Source: Panulirus ornatus
Taxonomy: Eukaryota; Arthropoda; Malacostraca; Decapoda; Palinuridae
Assembly (NCBI RefSeq): GCF_036320965.1
Contig: NC_092250.1
Coordinates: 15,115,600-15,179,599 of the forward strand
DNA: 64,000 nucleotides
Direction of reading: 5' to 3'
Position numbers and translations under genes: made by a program. The notes below the pieces were generated by a model. The model saw only the letters and a program-made list of their open reading frames with translations. It made no database searches and was not told where the DNA came from. Every line of letters starts with the position of its first letter. Position 1 is the stretch's first letter. Of this stretch, positions 14,801-24,167 are shown piece after piece.

Positions 14801-17800
14801 ACATTCTTCAAAGCCAACACCTGATCCACACATCCTCTACCACTTCTGCAACCACACTGCTCTTCCCCAATCTGATGCTCTGTACATGCTTTCACCCTCT
14901 CAGTCAATACCCTCTCATATAATTTCCTAGGAATACTCAACAAAGTTATACCTCTGTAATTTGAACACTCACCTTTATCCCCTTTGCCTTTGTACAATGG
15001 CACTATGCATGCATTCTGTCAATCCTCAGGCACTTCACCATGATCTATACATACATTGAATATCCTCACCAACCATTCAACAACAACAACAGTCACCCCC
15101 TATTTTAATAAATTCCACTACAATACCATCCAAACCCATCGCCTTGCTGGCTTTCATCTTCCACAAAGCTTTCACTACCTCTTCTCTGTTTACCAAACCA
15201 TTCTCCCTGACCCTCTCACTTCGTACACCACCTCAACCAAAACACCCTATATCTACAAAATACTCACTCCATCTCCTCATATCACCACTACTTGTTATTA
15301 CTTCCCCATTACCCCCCTTCACTGATGTTCCCATTTCTTCTCTTGTCGTACGCACTTTATTTACCTCCTTCCAAAACATCTTTTAATTCTCCCTAAAATT
15401 TAATGGTACTCTCACCCCAACTCTCATTTGCCTTCTTTTTCACTTCTTGCACCTTTCTCTTAACCTCTTGCCTCTTTCTTTTATACATCTCCTAGTCATT
15501 TGCACTATTTCCCTGCAAAAATTGTCCAAATGCCTTTCTCTTCTCTAGAAGAGTTATAAAGAATTATAACTCTAAAAAAGTTATAAAGATATTTAAACAG
15601 TTTCGTATGGATCTTTATCTCTTATTGCTTCATTTATACATGCATAACAGCATGACCTCTCACTCATACCACCTTTACCACATTTTTGATAGTGTATGTT
15701 GGAGCATTGTGCAAACTGATATTTTATTTCAGTACAAACATACCAGTAGAGAATTGAGATGTGTAAGCAGTTTCCTTGAATTCATATATCTGTTGTGTTA
15801 TTTAAGCTATCCCTGGGGATAGGGGAGAAAGAATACTTCCCACGTATTCCCTGCGTATCTTAGAAGATGACTAAAAGGGAAGGGAGCAGGGGGCTGGAAA
15901 TCCTCCCCTCTCATTTTTTTTTAATTTTCTAAAAGAAGGAACAGAGAAGGGGGCCACGTGAGGATATTCTCTCAAAGGCCCAGTCCTCTGTTCTTAACGC
16001 TACCTCGCTAATGCGGGAAATGGCGAATAGTATAAAAGAAAAGAAAAAACATCATGATGTCTTCCTTTTTGTCATTTATGGTAGTGCATTGCACAGATTG
16101 ATAGTGTATTTCAGCACAAACACACCAGAAAAGAAATGAGATATTTAAGGAGTCTGCCCTTAATGCCTATATGTTGCTGATTTACACTTGCATAACATCA
16201 TATCTAATTTGTATTGACTTTCTCATTTTCTGCTGTTTATAATGTACAGATTAGTATTGATCATTTCCCGATTGATATTTTATTTCATTTTGAATACATC
16301 AGATGATAAATGTTTAAAGATTTAAGGGGGAGGAAAGTACAGAATATCGATTATGAATAAATTTACATAGCATAGTCGTGAGAATGAGGTGAAGGTGATG
16401 GGGCAGAGTAAGGGAAGGGCTTCATGAGGAGAGGATCCACCACACCAAGTTTCTTTTTAAGCCTTTATCCTTCATATGAATGTGTTCTAAGAAGCTAGTG
16501 AGACTGTGTCCATTGGTGATAAATGTAGGTTTTGAAAAAACAAACATTTTTATGTACTATAGGCAGTGTTATGAGCATCCATTTTGTTTCTTTCCCTTCC
16601 TGACCCTCTTTTCTTCTTAAAAAAGCATCTACTTCCAAACAGTGATAACCTGTGGTAGACACTGGTGATGTGTAAGTAAATTTTCATAGTTCCATTTGCC
16701 TTGCCATCTCACCTCTATGCTGTGGTATCCTGGGTCTAGGCAGGTGACTGTATTGTTGTTAAGTGTCTGTGAACAAGTATCTGCTGATGTCATACATTCT
16801 ATGATGGGCGGAGGGATGTATTCTTATAGATTCATCCCATTTTGGAGATAGAACAGTGATTGAACCCCCCCATCACGTAGGTGTGCTCTTGCTGATAGCC
16901 ATAGGGCTCAGCTTAGAGAAATGTTTTTTTATTCTTCAGATCTTAAATTTCTGTCACATACTAGTCTGTATGTGGACCATGTTGAGTTGGTGTTTTGAAT
17001 TATAACAAGATATGTTTGTGAGTTACCTCCATTGCAAAGAATCGATAACAAACAAAACATAACTTACAGATAGTAGATAGTGAAAGTAAACTCATGCTCA
17101 TTCATTACAGGTACAACTAGAACTCCGTCGTAATGACTGTCCCGTGTATTCCGATATTTTGAGATCTCTGAAGCCCTTTGGAATTGAAGAGTTATCAACA
17201 CAGCATATCATCTTTGGAGACTCAGAACCTTGGATCATCATTATTGAAAATTCTCCATTTCTTAGAAAAGTACACTTTCGCAAGAACATCTGTGAAGAGA
17301 TTCTTTTTTCTGTAGGACAGCATTGTCCTTTGATTGATACATTTATAGTGGAGCAATTCTATGGCAGACTTATGGTTCCAGTTGATTGTTTTTACAAGAC
17401 ATTTTTCTCTGGGTTGGGTTATGAGGCAATTGATTCCATTGCTAAAAGTGAAAACTCTTTAGACAAGCTAAAATATTTATCATTTCCCAGGCTGAAATCT
17501 GTAGACATTGGAGATAGGTGTGATTCCCAAAAGGTTGTTAAGAAGCAGTCTTTAACAGAATTCTTGTATAATCTTTTGTTTTTTTATCCAGATGTTGTTT
17601 GTGTTTCATGTCATACCTTGAAGCCTTTTTTACCAAAAATACCTTCCAGTTTACCAGAACATTGTAGCTCTTTATCATACAACATTAGGCATGTTGACCT
17701 CACTGGCTTAATGCCTTGGGTACAACAACAGTTAACTAGAAATTCAGAACATTGTGATGAAAGAATTGATTTCGGGTCTGTTGTTTCATCCTTCAAGCAA

Positions 17801-18589
17801 TTACAGCACCTAACAATATGCCACTGTGTTGATACTCACACAAATGTTGAAAGTATTAAAGAAAATACCAACTTTGCAGAAATTTGGATCCCAAAGTTTG
17901 GATGTAAGAACTTGACTCTTCATGTACCACATACAACATCTCAGGAAATCAGTAATTTTGAAATTCTTTCATTGTATATTCCACTTTTTAAAAGTGTAGG
18001 ATGCAGTCTTTGTGCATTGCATTTTCATGTGCATGTTGGTATAGACTTAAGTGAAGTATGTCAGCTTATCTGTCTGTGTCCTAACCTTGAGCTCCTCGGA
18101 ATCAGATTACTTGCAGAAGTGAGTGTGTGTAGTGAAGCGCTCTTTCACGTCCAAAGACTACCTCGTCTTACTTCATTGAGTGTTGCCTGTGCTGCTTCAC
18201 CAGGTGCAAGTATTGTCAATACATTGGTTCAGAAGATAATTGCAGCTTCCCCTATCTTGACTAATCTAGAACTAATGCTAGCATACAGACCCTATGAGTG
18301 GCTGATGGGGATGGCAGTTGATAAAACACTAGCCAAAATAAGAACTCTACGGCTTAGTTTCACTGTTCATTGTGTTAATGAATGGGCACCTGACCTACCA
18401 ATGGCTGGTGTGGATGTTTCATTTTATGTCCCATTAGTGGAGTTGCTCCCAAATCTAGAGATGCTGATGCTTGGTATACTTCCAATTGAAGTATTTTCCC
18501 AAATAAAATTAATATATCGAACCTCTAACCTCAAGATTGTTGCAAGAAGTAAACCATATATAGGCTATGCTGTCCTTAGCACTATGTAA
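2831..18589 (+). CDS. leucine-rich-repeat-like protein, 646 aa, four coding exons (spliced)
   Basis: I assembled four coding exons: 2831-2975, 5129-5226, 9380-9598 and 17111-18589. All junctions are GT/AG and the phases agree (1, 0, 0), giving 1,941 nt including TAA. The start ATG has a good context (CAAA before ATG). The product begins MSSKKKEGIMPAHTPECLEK. An N-terminal helical, charged part (about 1-150) is followed by a long part with repeated hydrophobic spacing such as LQHLTICHC, CPNLELLGIRLL, LPRLTSLSVAC, SPILTNLELML and LPNLEMLMLGI. This is typical of irregular LRR or RNI-like folds, as in F-box/LRR proteins, but I see no convincing F-box. There is no signal peptide and no clear membrane segment. 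The function is unknown; a role in protein recognition is inference only. Its three introns (2.2, 4.2 and 7.5 kb) all carry LINE debris. No AATAAA signal was found within 500 bp after the stop. Confidence 0.82.
3484..4165 (-). pseudogene. LINE fragment, RT middle part (minus)
   Basis: Minus-strand remnants include the block MFNLFIDVVVREINARVLES, then a damaged FADD box (LLCGDDLALVA) and 'ENKSKVIRFSSVEG'. Downstream is 'KMGMFKGTVVPT', homologous to KMGMFEGIVVPT of the better copies. Several frame breaks are present. It lies in intron 1 of the LRR-like gene. Confidence 0.8.
4180..4910 (+). pseudogene. LINE fragment, 3' part (plus)
   Basis: It starts at the 'YLGVDLAVDGTME' equivalent (gggagtagacttggcagtga) and runs through the conserved C-terminal 'FGRIERISKERLIKKIQVSE' block to the beginning of the 3' untranslated region. 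It is strongly diverged. It lies head to head with the minus fragment at 3484-4165. Confidence 0.7.
5129..5226 (+). CDS. LRR-like gene, coding exon 2
   Basis: Acceptor tttctttgcag, donor ATG|gtaagg. The exon is 98 nt and encodes EVWIPYDHCKLDKIIMTPEN followed by TWSELRAERMLFM. The LINE remnant that fills intron 2 begins right after the donor, at about 5240. Confidence 0.8.
5240..8135 (-). mobile_element. RTE-like LINE, 5'-truncated host copy, interrupted by a second LINE
   Basis: Read on the minus strand this is one element: 8135-7942 (MDGIAVEFIKKGGDCIVDWL to NYRGIS), then, after an insertion, 6957-5640 (LLSIPGKLYGRVLIERVK, GFRSGRGCVDQVFALKN, the catalytic LLFADDTALVA near 6433-6462 and the C-terminal WFGHMERMSEERLTKRIY), then a 3' untranslated region 5640-5240. 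The latter holds a TG/TA-rich tract and ends in the tail tttccttgcgctacc-ttgc-taacgcgggag (complement). The RT motifs (YRGISLL, GFRSGRG, FMDLEKAYDRVDR, FADD) and the WFGH..R....GRP tail resemble the RTE clade; that clade call is inference. The endonuclease half is missing. A frameshift separates the RT frame from the C-terminal frame near 6000. Confidence 0.88.
6966..7933 (-). mobile_element. nested LINE insertion, 5'-truncated, with A-rich tail and 8-bp TSD
   Basis: The same LINE family has inserted into the copy around it. It is truncated at LVADSCEKLQKL (7933) and reads to GRPNWRWKDGVKK and a 3' untranslated region with an internal deletion. It ends in an A-rich tail (T-run at 6966-6990 on the plus strand). 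The octamer acaaactt flanks both sides (6958-6965 and 7934-7941) and occurs once in uninterrupted copies, so it is a target-site duplication. This explains why open frames here look chimeric. Confidence 0.82.
9380..9598 (+). CDS. LRR-like gene, coding exon 3
   Basis: Acceptor accttccag, donor CCAAAG|gtcagt. It is 219 nt, 73 whole codons, starting EHLQKLKQWWDDNEWLGKQK. The exon is rich in Lys, Arg and Trp and looks helical. Confidence 0.8.
9599..11540. other. intron 3 of LRR-like gene, left part; weak degenerate repeats
   Basis: No gene or mobile element was recognised. Three diverged segments share the phrase tctggaaaatggc.tgc followed by a TGGTTATGTGGG-like stretch, near 10210, 10400 and 10703. 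This suggests an old tandem unit of roughly 200-300 bp. Confidence 0.4.
11580..11770 (+). mobile_element. LINE 3' terminal fragment (plus)
   Basis: A TG/TA-rich tract leads into gggttgggccattcttttgtc, then the family tail cactacctcgctagtgttgg and gtataataaatgaataaat. Only the last 190 bp of the 3' untranslated region is present. Confidence 0.75.
11770..11888 (+). repeat. (AAT/GAT)n microsatellite growing from a LINE tail
   Basis: About 115 bp of ATA, ATG and TAA trinucleotides directly continue the aataaatgaataaatg tail of the LINE fragment to the left. Confidence 0.85.
11889..12765 (+). pseudogene. LINE 3' half (plus)
   Basis: It starts at the MFDGIVVPTMLYDCEAWAID block, passes the RVDVLEMKCLRTICGV and WFGHMERM-like parts with frameshifts, then the 3' untranslated region and the tail ttccttgcactacctcgcta ending at about 12750. 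Confidence 0.8.
12766..13262 (+). mobile_element. LINE 3' terminal copy in tandem (plus)
   Basis: Begins with the last coding stretch (aggagggtgaaattcattga), then a full 3' untranslated region with the TG/TA-rich tract and the tail ctacctcactaacacgggag followed by gtataatgaatgaat. It directly follows another copy in the same orientation. Confidence 0.78.
13295..15545 (-). pseudogene. LINE copy, longest RT span in this intron (minus)
   Basis: On the minus strand it reads from an endonuclease-RT linker (about 15545-15030), through PLYKGKGDKGECSNYRG, GCRSGRGCVDQVLALKN, FTDLEKIYDRVDRDG, SLFADDTALVADS and the C-terminal GHMQRMNEERLTKKIYVSEV, to a complete 3' untranslated region and tail at 13300-13330. 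Stops and frame breaks occur near 14340 and 15000, and a short stretch is lost around 14310. The GG-to-CC substitution (GCRSG instead of GFRSG) and the breaks mark it as dead. Confidence 0.85.
15796..16050 (+). mobile_element. short non-autonomous LINE derivative (SINE-like), copy 1
   Basis: Starts at the near-palindrome tatccctggggata, continues with ggagaaagaatacttcccac, a G-rich part, ggctggaaatcctcccctct, a T run, and ends with ctacctcgctaatgcgggaa and gtataaaagaaaag. The end matches the LINE 3' tail. The body matches the leader of a LINE copy at 21350-21190 (minus). Other copies are at 33722-33955 and 43799-44040. Confidence 0.8.
16560..16880. repeat. possible third interspersed repeat family, copy 1
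   Basis: Loosely resembles 27770-28060: both have a pyrimidine-rich start with ccttcc and a tt.agaaaa.catttctt-like phrase, then gccatctcacctc / gccacctcacctc and gggtctaggcaggt / gtctgggcaggtta, and a ...ttgaaccccccca / ttcaacccctcacc end. Divergence is high; family status is uncertain. Confidence 0.35.
17111..18589 (+). CDS. LRR-like gene, terminal exon
   Basis: Acceptor attcattacag, then 492 codons in phase 0 starting VQLELRRNDCPVYSDILRSL and TAA at 18587. It carries nearly all the LRR-like part of the protein. The reading frame is open and not disrupted by any repeat. A GTG at 17144 is internal to the exon and is not the start. Confidence 0.85.
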   Translation, partial: VQLELRRNDCPVYSDILRSLKPFGIEELSTQHIIFGDSEPWIIIIENSPFLRKVHFRKNICEEILFSVGQHCPLIDTFIVEQFYGRLMVPVDCFYKTFFSGLGYEAIDSIAKSENSLDKLKYLSFPRLKSVDIGDRCDSQKVVKKQSLTEFLYNLLFFYPDVVCVSCHTLKPFLPKIPSSLPEHCSSLSYNIRHVDLTGLMPWVQQQLTRNSEHCDERIDFGSVVSSFKQLQHLTICHCVDTHTNVESIKENTNFAEIWIPKFGCKNLTLHVPHTTSQEISNFEILSLYIPLFKSVGCSLCALHFHVHVGIDLSEVCQLICLCPNLELLGIRLLAEVSVCSEALFHVQRLPRLTSLSVACAASPGASIVNTLVQKIIAASPILTNLELMLAYRPYEWLMGMAVDKTLAKIRTLRLSFTVHCVNEWAPDLPMAGVDVSFYVPLVELLPNLEMLMLGILPIEVFSQIKLIYRTSNLKIVARSKPYIGYAVLSTM

Positions 18590-19125
18590 ATATAGATTCT
18601 ATGTTTAAAGAGCTTATATTTTCAACAAGTTGTAATTCTTTATTTAACCTAAGCTTCACAGTGAAAATCTGTGTTTGGATGCCCTATGAATGTCAATTGC
18701 CATTGATTAGGGCTTTGTATACAATTGTTTTCAAAGCTATGGCCTTTTTTCTACAATAGTTTTGTCAAAAATTAAGAACGTAGCGATCATTATAATGTTT
18801 AGCACAGCTGCACATTTTTCAGGTTGCAAAGACTGATGTTTAAGGGATATCCTTTGAAAGAAGATAAAATACTTAGTGGGAGGTTGTGAGGTATGCATGG
18901 GGTAGGATGAGTCGGAGGAACAACAGGGGAAACAACAGGAAGGTGTGTAGGGCTTGGCTGCAGATAGGAGGCTCTGTTTCAATGGATTATTCATGGCAGC
19001 TTGTTACTGCAGCTGCTTCACTATGGTGGAAATGGCATTCGAGTATGAAAAAAAATTGATAAATGGTTTGAAGGAGTACCAATGAATTTGAGAAAATAAG
19101 ATAATGTTTCAGAAGGTGAATAGAA
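18590..19125. other. 3' flank of LRR-like gene; nothing recognised
   Basis: AT-rich, no canonical AATAAA or ATTAAA hexamer seen in the first 500 bases after the stop codon. A possible old repeat begins near 18850 but could not be assigned. Confidence 0.4.
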
Positions 19126-20610
19126 CAAGAAAGCAGGTGGAGGTGAATAGGTTAGATGACAGGGAGGGACATGTGATATGTTTGGACAAGTTGGCATGTT
19201 GCGTGATAGTCATAGTAAATGTTATGATAAAAAGAGAGGAGGTTGTGTGAGCCTTGCCTAAGATTAAGTGTGATTAAGCTGCAGGACTGAATAGGATTCC
19301 AACTGAGTTTCTTAAGAGAGGGGGTGATGGTGCTTTTGATTGGTTTGTCAGGATGTATGATGTTTGTTTGACTCTAGATGAGGTGCCTGAGAACTGGCAA
19401 AATACATGCATTGTTCCCCTGTATGTAAGGGCAAGGGGGAACTACAGAGGTATGTCTGTTGACTAATCAGTTATACAACCTCAGGACCCCCCTGTTATGG
19501 GGATCATGCAGCTTTGAAGCTGCACCGCAAACAGAAGCAGGGAAATGATGGACTCCTTTAGGGGGCGAGACTTTTCCCTTATATCTTTTCCCAAGGGTAA
19601 CTTTTCTCATGGTAGTAAGGTGTATAAGAGAGTGATACTCGAGAAGGTGATATGTACAGAGCATCAAACTGAGGAGGGTAAATGTGGCCTCAGGAGTGAA
19701 AGAAGAGATGTCTACCTGATTTATGCTCTGAAAGAATTTTGCGAGAAATAAAGAGAGAGAACGAGATCTGTATGTGGCATATGAATCTAGAGAAAGCAGT
19801 GATAGGGTTGACAAAGATGCCTTTGTGGAAGGTGTTGCAAATGTATGGTAAGGGAGAAGAGCTACTAAAGGCAGTGAGAGTTCTTACTGGTGAGGCAGGT
19901 AAATATGAGGATCTTGGAGCTAGGGCCAAGTCTACAGTATGTGGGTGATGGAAGGGTATAGGAGGTGAGTTTACAATTGTCAGCCTGGGGGCAGACTCCA
20001 GAGAGAAACTCCAAAAGCTAGTGTCAGAGTAAGTGAGTCTTTGAAAGGGGTAAGGTGAAAGTTAGTGTTTGGAAGGAGGTCGTGAGAGTTAATGTAAACA
20101 AAAGTATGGTTGTAAGGTGCAGCAGGTGGAATGTACCAATTATTTTAGCTTTGTGTTATGGATAAAGTACTGACTTACTATTTTTGTTATGTATTTAATT
20201 CATTCAGTGCCAAAGAAATGGAGATTGGAGTTGGAGTATAGGTGTAAAAAAGGATAGACATGGAGGATGTGGAGTGCTTTTAATACATGGAAATGGGCAT
20301 GGCTGCAGATTGAACCATGGGGGCTGAAATGAGTCATAGAAGAAGGGACTAAGGTGCACTAAGGAGCATGACAGAAAAGTCAATGTCTGTAAGGTCAATG
20401 ATTGGTATGTTTGAAGATGTAGTAGTCCTGATATTGATGGAAGAGTGTGAGTCTTGAGCTTTGAATGCAGAGGAAACAAAGAAATTGGGTGTGTGGAATA
20501 AATAATGCCTGAGGGCAGTAGGCAGTGTGAGATGAATTGATCATGTAAGGAATGAGTGTCAGAGAGAGGTTAGGTAATAAAAACGGTCTGATTGAGTGAG
20601 TAACCAAGGA
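19126..20610 (+). pseudogene. old LINE remnant with an unrelated insert (plus)
   Basis: Recognisable pieces in order: a VPENWQNTCIVPLYVRARGN-like stretch near 19380-19445, NYRGMS, then EKVICTEHQTEEGKCGLRSE (about 19645-19700), the LEKAVIGLTKMPLWKVLQMY block, and later MIGMFEDVVVLILMEE near 20400. Between 19465 and 19615 lies a stretch with no LINE counterpart. The copy is much more diverged than those in the gene introns. Confidence 0.7.
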
Positions 20611-20734
20611 TTACTTATGGCTTGTTCTTATGGACTGAATGAATAAAGAGAAAGAATGAAAGGATGAGTGAGGGATGACTGAGCAGGAGATAGAAGGATG
20701 AATGAAGGAGGCTTTGGAGTTTTGTACCTGTAGT

Positions 20735-21350
20735 TGGCACACCACCCAATTTTGCCTTCAAATCCCAGCATGGGAACTCAGCCCATTGATTCAAAATTGC
20801 CAAAATACTCACTTAGCTCCTCCCACAATGTATATACCCTTCTCATTCTCATTTCCGTCACTCCTAGGTGCATAAGCACTGAAAACCATCCACTTTTTAC
20901 AGCCTACTTTCTTTTTCACCCTCATCAGTCTTGAACTGTTTTCCTTACATACTTTGACATAGTCCTACTGCTCCTTTTCTATCAGAAGTGCCACTCCTTC
21001 CTTTCTTCACATAATAACATTAACCCCAGACTTTACTCTCAAAAGATTCCGTAGCCAATTTACCAGTTTAGTTTCAGAGCCAGAACATTCGAGCTCCTCT
21101 TCTCAAACATAGGTCTGATTCTCTCTTCTTGTTTTGGTTACATACATGCAAATTCAGTCATCTCATCCTGATCCTTGAAGGAGCAGTCCTCACATGGCTC
21201 CTCCTTTTGTTCCTTCTTTGAGAAAGTGTTAATTTATGGAGGGGAGGGTTTCTAGCTCTGCTCTTCTGCCCATATTAGTCACCTCAAACAACAAGCAGGA
21301 GATACATTGCAGAGTTTCTTACTTCATCGTCCCCAGAGATAAGTGATATG
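20735..21350 (-). pseudogene. LINE 5' leader plus endonuclease start (minus), degraded
   Basis: From 21350 down to about 21190 the minus strand aligns with the short SINE-like element (tatctctgggga, ggtgactaatatgggcagaa, agaaaccctcccc, aaagaaggaacaaaagg, gccatgtgagga). It then continues into an eroded version of the endonuclease start also present at 38880-38640 (FEKRSSNVLALK corresponds to FEEGNVDVLALSETK). This links the short element to the LINE 5' end. Confidence 0.65.
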
Positions 21351-23585
21351 TGATTTAGGGCAAAGAATCATGTCACGTGTGTGTTCTCAAGAGTTAGTAA
21401 AAGGTGTAGAGAAATGTGTGTGGGGAATGAGTTACGACAACCATGTGTATGTGAGGAAGAAAAGGAAAGTCACCGACTGTCACTGCTCCTTCTGACGTCC
21501 AGATGGTAGTATTTCCCTAGGCACCACTCACTACCTATAGTGTACCTACCACTTGCTACCTACTGATATAAAGAAATACATGCCCACAGCTCTTTCTTGG
21601 AGCTTGTTTTTGTTATCTTTCTGCCACAGTGATCTAATGATAACTTAGGAGCTTGAGAATTTTAAAGAGGGCTTGTTAGAGTTGTAGATGATATATGACA
21701 TCAATATGCGTTTCCAAAAAGCATAGACCTACCAGCTTTCAAATGTGTGTTGAAAAATTTGAAATGTATATACAGTACAGTATTTCCCCCTGTATTTTCC
21801 AGTCGAGACACATGTGTCCACAGTGCCAAAAGCCTTCATTTTTGGAATTGGTGTATTACCAGCATTGAGTTAACACATGGTTGCCTGGCTATATCATTCT
21901 TCTAATAAGGAGACATTATTGTAATATTTCTTGGATTTTAGTTTGGTAGGATCTTTTTAAGGTTTATGTAGGTTAGCAGCTTGTGTTTTCCTGATTTTTA
22001 TGTGGAAAGACAGAGTAGAAAGAAGCTTATCATGCCTTTAAATCTTTCAGGTATGCTAATTAAACTTTTGTTGCTTAGAAAATTTGATACGGCAAAAAGA
22101 TACATGGCAATTTTTGTATACAGGTAAGCCCCATATAGTGTATCCCTGTTTAATGCTTTTGCATTTATAATGCCCTCCTTCATTTGTAACCTTAAGTTGC
22201 AGACTTCTAGCATGGAACTGGACATAAAAGGAGCTGTTCTGCACCACAGTGTGAAATTTACATCAGTTACACTCCATGATGTGCCATCCTCAAGTCTCCT
22301 CACACTGCCATTGCGTTTCTGTAAAGTACATTCTAAGCTACATGTGTATCAGACTTTATGGATATAATCCTCCAATTTGCATCAGAAAGGTTCAGCAAGT
22401 GACAAAAGTGAGCCTTGTAGTACGAAATCATTTGAAATACTACATTTGAAATTAGATTGAATATTCTAAGCCTCTTAGATGCTTGTGAATGAGCATTTGA
22501 CTTTAGGGGAGCACGCAACTTACCACACATGATCTTCAAAACAAAACTTGATGATGCTGACAAAATTTTCATCTATTTTATTCATAAATACCCCAGGACC
22601 TTTCTGATGGCTCCTGCAGCCCAAAGCTGTATTACTTCCGTTAGCAGGGCCATGTGAACCCCTTCGTGGTGAGACATTCTTTGAAGACACTGTATTTTTA
22701 TTAATACAGCCACACCAAAGGTGACTTTTCACTTGTGATGTAACCTCAAATTGGTGCAATCCAGCAACATGCACATGATTTCAGTAAGTACACAGAGCGG
22801 AACACCATTGAGTATAACCAGGCTGACAAGAAGGAGCTGCTTGCATCACATTGAGATTTGTCATAAAGATGGCCCTAGAATCATAATGATCAGAGGAAGA
22901 AACTCCTGAAATATCATACCAACAAGTGTACGCTGCAAAATGATTGCCACACGTTTTCCAACTTACAGGAGAAGCATAGCATATTTTCTATGAAGATGAA
23001 CCTGAGAGACCATTGTTCACAAGCTGTTAAAGCTGATGGCTGGTGCTATTACTCATTTTAAAGACATTTGTCAACAGAAGAAAATAGTCGGTCGAACAGT
23101 CTTTGGATGAACTCTTCATTTGTTAAACTGAAGTAGCAAGAGAAACCACAAGAGTATGCACATTCATTTTCATCTGCGACTCTGCTCCTTCATAAATCTG
23201 ACTTCACCACTTGCCACTCAACCCAAATTCATTTCTGTGTATACAAGCTTCATGACCATATCTGGTAAGTGTTCATGTTTATCATGCTGCTCTTCACATT
23301 AGAATTACATTTATGTATGTCCATGTACAATTGTGTAATGTGTATCAACTATAGTCTTTTATTATAGAAAATGTTCTCAAATTAGGTCCCAAAGAATATT
23401 AGCCTTTATACTTGATCTCCTTTTTGAAGAATGAATTTTTTCTAATTTTTTACTGATTGCTCCAGTTCCCAAGAAACATAATCAAGGTATTAACCTGGGC
23501 CAACCAGCATTTTCTCAACAGTTCATTCACTATATCCATATGAATATTGAATTAATTCATTATGTACGAAGGTTTTATAGTGAAT
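21351..23585. other. intergenic, no supported gene
   Basis: Minus-strand frames at 22303-21998 and 22774-22520 have a mildly protein-like composition (GTSWSVTDVNFTLWCRTAPF) but no splice-consistent extension or recognisable domain was found. Treated as non-coding. Confidence 0.4.
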
Positions 23586-23589
23586 AACA

Positions 23590-24165
23590 TGCGTAAAACG
23601 AGAGAACAAATAGGAACATATATGAAGGGGGAAAGTGATAACAGGTAGTGGTGAAGTGAGAAGGAGATGGAGTGAGTATTTTAAAAGTTTGTTAAATGTG
23701 ATGATAGAGTGGCAGATGTTGGGTGTTTTGGTCAGTGTTGTATGAAGCGAGAGGGTCAGAGAGGATGGTTTGGAAAGAGAGAAGAGGTGGTGAAAGCCAT
23801 GCAGAAGATGAAATCTGGCAAGGCAGCGGGTTTGGAAGGTATTGCATTTAGATTAAGAAAGGGTGTGACTGTCTTATTGATTGGTTGGTAAGGATATTCA
23901 CTGTATGTATGGATCATGGTGAAGTGCTTGAGGATTGGCAGAATACATGTATAGTGCGATTGTAAAAGGGCAAAGGGGATAAAGGTGGGTGTTCAAACTA
24001 CAGAAGCATAAGCTTGTTGAGTAATCCTGGAAAATTGTATGGGAGGGCATTGATTGTACAGAGAATCAGATTGGGGAGGAGCAGTGTGGTTTCAGAAGTG
24101 GTAGAGGGTTTGTAGATTAGGTGTTTCCTTTAAAGAATATGTGTGAGAAATGAATAGAAAAACAG
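23590..24165 (+). pseudogene. LINE fragment, endonuclease-RT linker to start of RT (plus)
   Basis: Encodes EEVVKAMQKMKSGKAAGLEG then an RT start broken by stops (WQNTCIV.L, QIGEEQCGFRSGRG near 24065-24105) and breaks off at LKNMCEK. It meets the opposite-strand copy at about 24166. Confidence 0.78.
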
Positions 24166-24167
24166 AT

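Noticed and set aside
21998..22774. Minus-strand frames with protein-like composition (WSVTDVNFTLWCRTAPF)
   Set aside because: No flanking splice signals that extend a frame and no domain recognised; frames shift between the two pieces.
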